Made by a program: the position numbers and the translations under genes
Shown: in pieces, positions 61,716 through 64,000 of the stretch
Layout of the letters: each line of letters opens with the position of its first letter
Position numbering within the stretch: position 1 is the first letter of the stretch
From: Streptomyces sp. NBC_00568
GTDB taxonomy: Bacteria; Actinomycetota; Actinomycetes; Streptomycetales; Streptomycetaceae
Length of the DNA stretch: 64,000 nt
Direction of reading: 5' to 3'
Assembly (NCBI RefSeq): GCF_026341855.1
Contig: NZ_JAPENW010000001.1
Coordinates: 4,579,001 to 4,643,000, forward strand
Notes under the pieces: generated by a model
Seen by the model: only the letters and a program-made list of their open reading frames with translations
Databases searched by the model: none
What the model was told of the DNA's origin: nothing

Positions 61716-62626
61716 CGGGAGTCTCCGGCGAGGAATTCGGCTCTGTCGGCGGTCAGTTCCATGAAGGCCGCTTCCAGGGAGGCGGCCTGCGGGGTCAGCT
61801 TTTCGAGCAGAATCCGGTGCCGGAAGGCGAGTTCGCCGATCCGCGCCGCGCTCAGCGCCGACACCTTCAGCGTCCGGCCGTCGTACGGCGCCACCGCGGC
61901 GCCCTCGGCGGACAGCACCGCCGTCAGCCGTTCGGCGTCCGGCGTCCGGACCGTCACGGTGAGCCGGGTGCCGCGCGCCGCGAACCGCGCCACGCTCTCC
62001 GCGGCGATCAGCTCACCCCGCCCGATCACGATCAACTCCTCCGCAGTGTTCGCCATCTCCGACATGAGGTGGCTGGAGACGAAGACCGTCCGGCCCTCGG
62101 CGGCGAGCCTGCGGAACAGTCCGCGTACCCACAACACACCCTCCGGGTCGAGGCCGTTGAGCGGTTCGTCGAACAGCAGCACCGGTGGATCGCCGAGCAA
62201 CGCTGCCGCGATTCCCAGGCGTTGCCGCATGCCCAGCGAGAAGCCGTCGACGCGGCGGCGGGCCGCCGAGCCCGAAAGCCCCACCTCCCGCAGCACCTCT
62301 TCGACCCGGCCGGCCGGGATCCGGTTGCCGCGGGCGAGAGCCGACAGATGGGCCCGCGCGCTGCGCCCGCCGTGCACATCGCCCGCGTCCAGCAGCGCGC
62401 CGACATGCCGCAGCCCGCGCGGGCGGTCCAGGAACGGCCGTCCGCCGACGCCGGCCGTCCCGCCGGTCGGCGCGATCAGACCGAGCAGCATGCGCAGGGT
62501 CGTCGTCTTGCCCGCTCCGTTCGGGCCGAGGAACCCGGTGACGTGCCCGGGGCGCACCTGGAACGTCAGCCGCCGCACGGCCGTCATGTCGCCGTATCTC
62601 TTCGTCAGTTCGTTGACTTCGATCAC
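61712..62626 (-). CDS. ABC exporter ATP-binding protein
   Basis: 304 residues. Walker A GPNGAGKTTTLRMLLGL, signature FSLGMRQRLGIAAALLGDPPVLLFDEPLNGLDPEG. It pairs with the downstream permease as a DrrA/CcmA-type exporter. GTG 62626 (MIEVNELTKRYGD). A 10-bp-stem dyad lies 22 bp upstream. The neighbouring kinase diverges. Confidence 0.92.
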   Translation of the reverse strand: MIEVNELTKRYGDMTAVRRLTFQVRPGHVTGFLGPNGAGKTTTLRMLLGLIAPTGGTAGVGGRPFLDRPRGLRHVGALLDAGDVHGGRSARAHLSALARGNRIPAGRVEEVLREVGLSGSAARRRVDGFSLGMRQRLGIAAALLGDPPVLLFDEPLNGLDPEGVLWVRGLFRRLAAEGRTVFVSSHLMSEMANTAEELIVIGRGELIAAESVARFAARGTRLTVTVRTPDAERLTAVLSAEGAAVAPYDGRTLKVSALSAARIGELAFRHRILLEKLTPQAASLEAAFMELTADRAEFLAGDSR

Positions 62627-62647
62627 ACCCGCACCGTCCCGCCGATG

Positions 62648-62671
62648 GCCGGACCGACGCATCGGTCCGGC
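62648..62671. promoter_or_regulatory. Perfect dyad GCCGGACCGA-cgca-TCGGTCCGGC
   Basis: Ten-bp arms around a four-base centre in the 132-bp gap between the divergent ABC ATPase and kinase genes. Likely operator for the response regulator that should follow the kinase beyond the window. Confidence 0.6.
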
Positions 62672-62758
62672 GCGGACACTCTCCCGCGGCCCGTGTCGAC
62701 CCCGGTCGTACGTCCACGGGCGGATGCCCGCGCCCCACCGCCTGCCTACGATCGGCGC

Positions 62759-64000
62759 ATGCATGTCACGCCGCCGCTTCCCCCGCTCAAGCGTGTGCCG
62801 CCCGGCGTCTGGGTGGCCCTGGCCTGGTGCGCCAGCACCCTGTTCACGTTCCTCGCGCGCGTCCGGCTGCCCGGCGAGCAGGCGGCCGACGAGCTGGTCG
62901 CAGCCCAGTTCTATCGCTGGGACGGCCTGCTGATCCTCGCGGTGGCGTGCGCCCTGGCCCTGGCCGGCAGCCTGTGCCTCGGACGCCGGCCCCTCACCGC
63001 CTTCACCCTGCTGCTCGCGGCGGCCGCCCTGATCACCATCAACCTCGCCGTGGGGGCGATCCAGCTCCCCCAGTACCTGGCCGTCGACATCGCCCTCTAC
63101 TTCATCGCGGCCGGCCGTCCCCGCCGTACCGGGGTCACCGCGCTCACCCTGGCGCTCGCCCTCCTGGTCGCCTGGCTGACGGTGAGGCTGCTGCACGGTT
63201 GGGGCGTCGGCACACTCGTCGGACTGACCGTGGCCCTGACCGTCGTGGTCTCCTGGCTGCTCGGCGACGCCGCCCACCGCACCCGCGCCCACGCCGAGCA
63301 ACTGCGCGTCCGGGCAGCGGGCCAGGCCGTCACCGACGAACGCCTGCGCATCGCACGCGAGATGCACGACATGGTCGCCCACAGCATCGGCATCATCGCC
63401 CTCCAGGCCGGCGCGGCGGCCCGGGTCGTGCACACCCAGCCGGACGCCGCCCGCGAGGCGATGACGGCGGTCGAGACGGCCGGCCGGGAGACCCTCGCCG
63501 GGCTGCGCCGCATGCTTGTCGCGCTGCGCCAGGCCGACCAGGCCGACCGGCCCCACCCGCCCGGAGCCCAGGGTGCGTCTCCCGACCCGCCGGGCGGATC
63601 GCGCGGACAGGGCGACTCCGACGCGCCAGGCGGGTCCCCCGAACACGGTCCCGGAGGGCCGGGCCGTAGCCCCGCGCCCGCCGGCAACCGGTCCCGCGTC
63701 CCCGAGGCCGCGCCGCTGCGCCCCGCCGAGGGACTCGCCGACCTCGACCGGCTGGCCGCCGCGACCACGGCCGCGGGGGTCCGTGTGGACGTCCACTGGA
63801 CGGGCGCGCGGCGTCAACTCCCGCCGGACATCGACCTGTCCGCCTTCCGGATCGTCCAGGAGTCCGTCACCAACGTCGTACGGCACGCGGCGACGGCCGC
63901 CTGCCGGGTGACCGTCGACCACCGCGACACCGAGGTCGCCGTCGAGATCACCGACGACGGCCGGGGGAGGGGCAGTACCACGGACACGGGATTCGGCCTC
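62759..64000 (+). CDS. NarL-type sensor histidine kinase (3' end outside window)
   Basis: 414 residues in the window. Several hydrophobic segments (about 20-175), a HisKA_3 site RIAREMHDMVAHSIGIIALQ, a Gly/Pro/Asp-rich insert (about residues 260-305), then HATPase motifs VQESVTNVVRHA and ITDDGRGRG, and the sequence ends in GFGL at base 64000. ATG 62759 (MHVTPPLPPLKRV) chosen. Probably paired with a response regulator just outside the window. Confidence 0.92.
   Translation, partial: MHVTPPLPPLKRVPPGVWVALAWCASTLFTFLARVRLPGEQAADELVAAQFYRWDGLLILAVACALALAGSLCLGRRPLTAFTLLLAAAALITINLAVGAIQLPQYLAVDIALYFIAAGRPRRTGVTALTLALALLVAWLTVRLLHGWGVGTLVGLTVALTVVVSWLLGDAAHRTRAHAEQLRVRAAGQAVTDERLRIAREMHDMVAHSIGIIALQAGAAARVVHTQPDAAREAMTAVETAGRETLAGLRRMLVALRQADQADRPHPPGAQGASPDPPGGSRGQGDSDAPGGSPEHGPGGPGRSPAPAGNRSRVPEAAPLRPAEGLADLDRLAAATTAAGVRVDVHWTGARRQLPPDIDLSAFRIVQESVTNVVRHAATAACRVTVDHRDTEVAVEITDDGRGRGSTTDTGFGL

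Overview
The window is very GC-rich (about 72% by eye) with strong G/C bias at third codon positions, frequent GTG starts and many ATGA stop/start overlaps. Gene content and protein signatures (multi-HAMP hybrid kinase, tricorn-type protease, M4 protease with emfourin, HrcA/CIRCE/second DnaJ, SpoIIE phosphatase with RsbW-like domain, leuA leader peptide) point to the core chromosome of a Streptomyces or close relative. This assignment is inference from gene families. I saw no rRNA, tRNA, CRISPR array, insertion sequence or prophage.

Layout. 1-6 kb: a cytoplasmic poly-HAMP hybrid histidine kinase (3' end cut by the window edge) divergent from a SpoIIE-type phosphatase. 6-31.5 kb: a housekeeping block, hemW, hrcA-dnaJ (CIRCE upstream), nitronate monooxygenase-rsmE, glyoxalase-like protein, lipoprotein, tricorn protease, HIT protein, RNase Z, adenine-deaminase-type enzyme, a frameshifted MFS gene, PfkB kinase, then phoH-ybeY-CNNM/CorC-mmcQ, a divergent MFS/XRE pair, a degenerate cytidine deaminase-like protein and era. 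31.6-33.4 kb: an amtB-glnK pair behind an 11-bp-periodic operator-like array. 33.3-36.4 kb: a leftward cluster of three exported proteins that looks like an actinobacterial version of the Firmicutes WxL / WxL-interacting protein surface system; this is my best candidate for an under-described system. 36.4-37.3 kb: mostly non-coding, with a frameshifted gene remnant.

37-44 kb: acetyltransferase, MFS + GH1 beta-glucosidase pair, emfourin + M4 metalloprotease, and leuA with a leucine-rich leader peptide. 44.5-49.5 kb: TerB-like protein, MMPL exporter and a NarL-type two-component system. 49.6-58.7 kb: a sialic-acid-type scavenging cluster: secreted sialidase, N-acetylneuraminate-lyase-like aldolase, peptide-type ABC importer with a permease-ATPase fusion, Tat-lipoprotein binding protein and a FadR-type regulator. 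The sialidase and importer promoters share a near-identical 12-bp motif, suggesting one regulon. 58.7-64 kb: a PTP-like protein, methyltransferase, AraC regulator, an ABC exporter whose permease is frameshifted, and a sensor kinase running off the right edge.

How the parts connect: two loci gather nutrients from outside the cell (sialoside cluster; beta-glucosidase/MFS pair), amtB-glnK links ammonium uptake to nitrogen sensing, and the kinase/phosphatase modules are signalling. Two transporter genes each carry an apparent single-base frameshift, which could be real or a sequence error.
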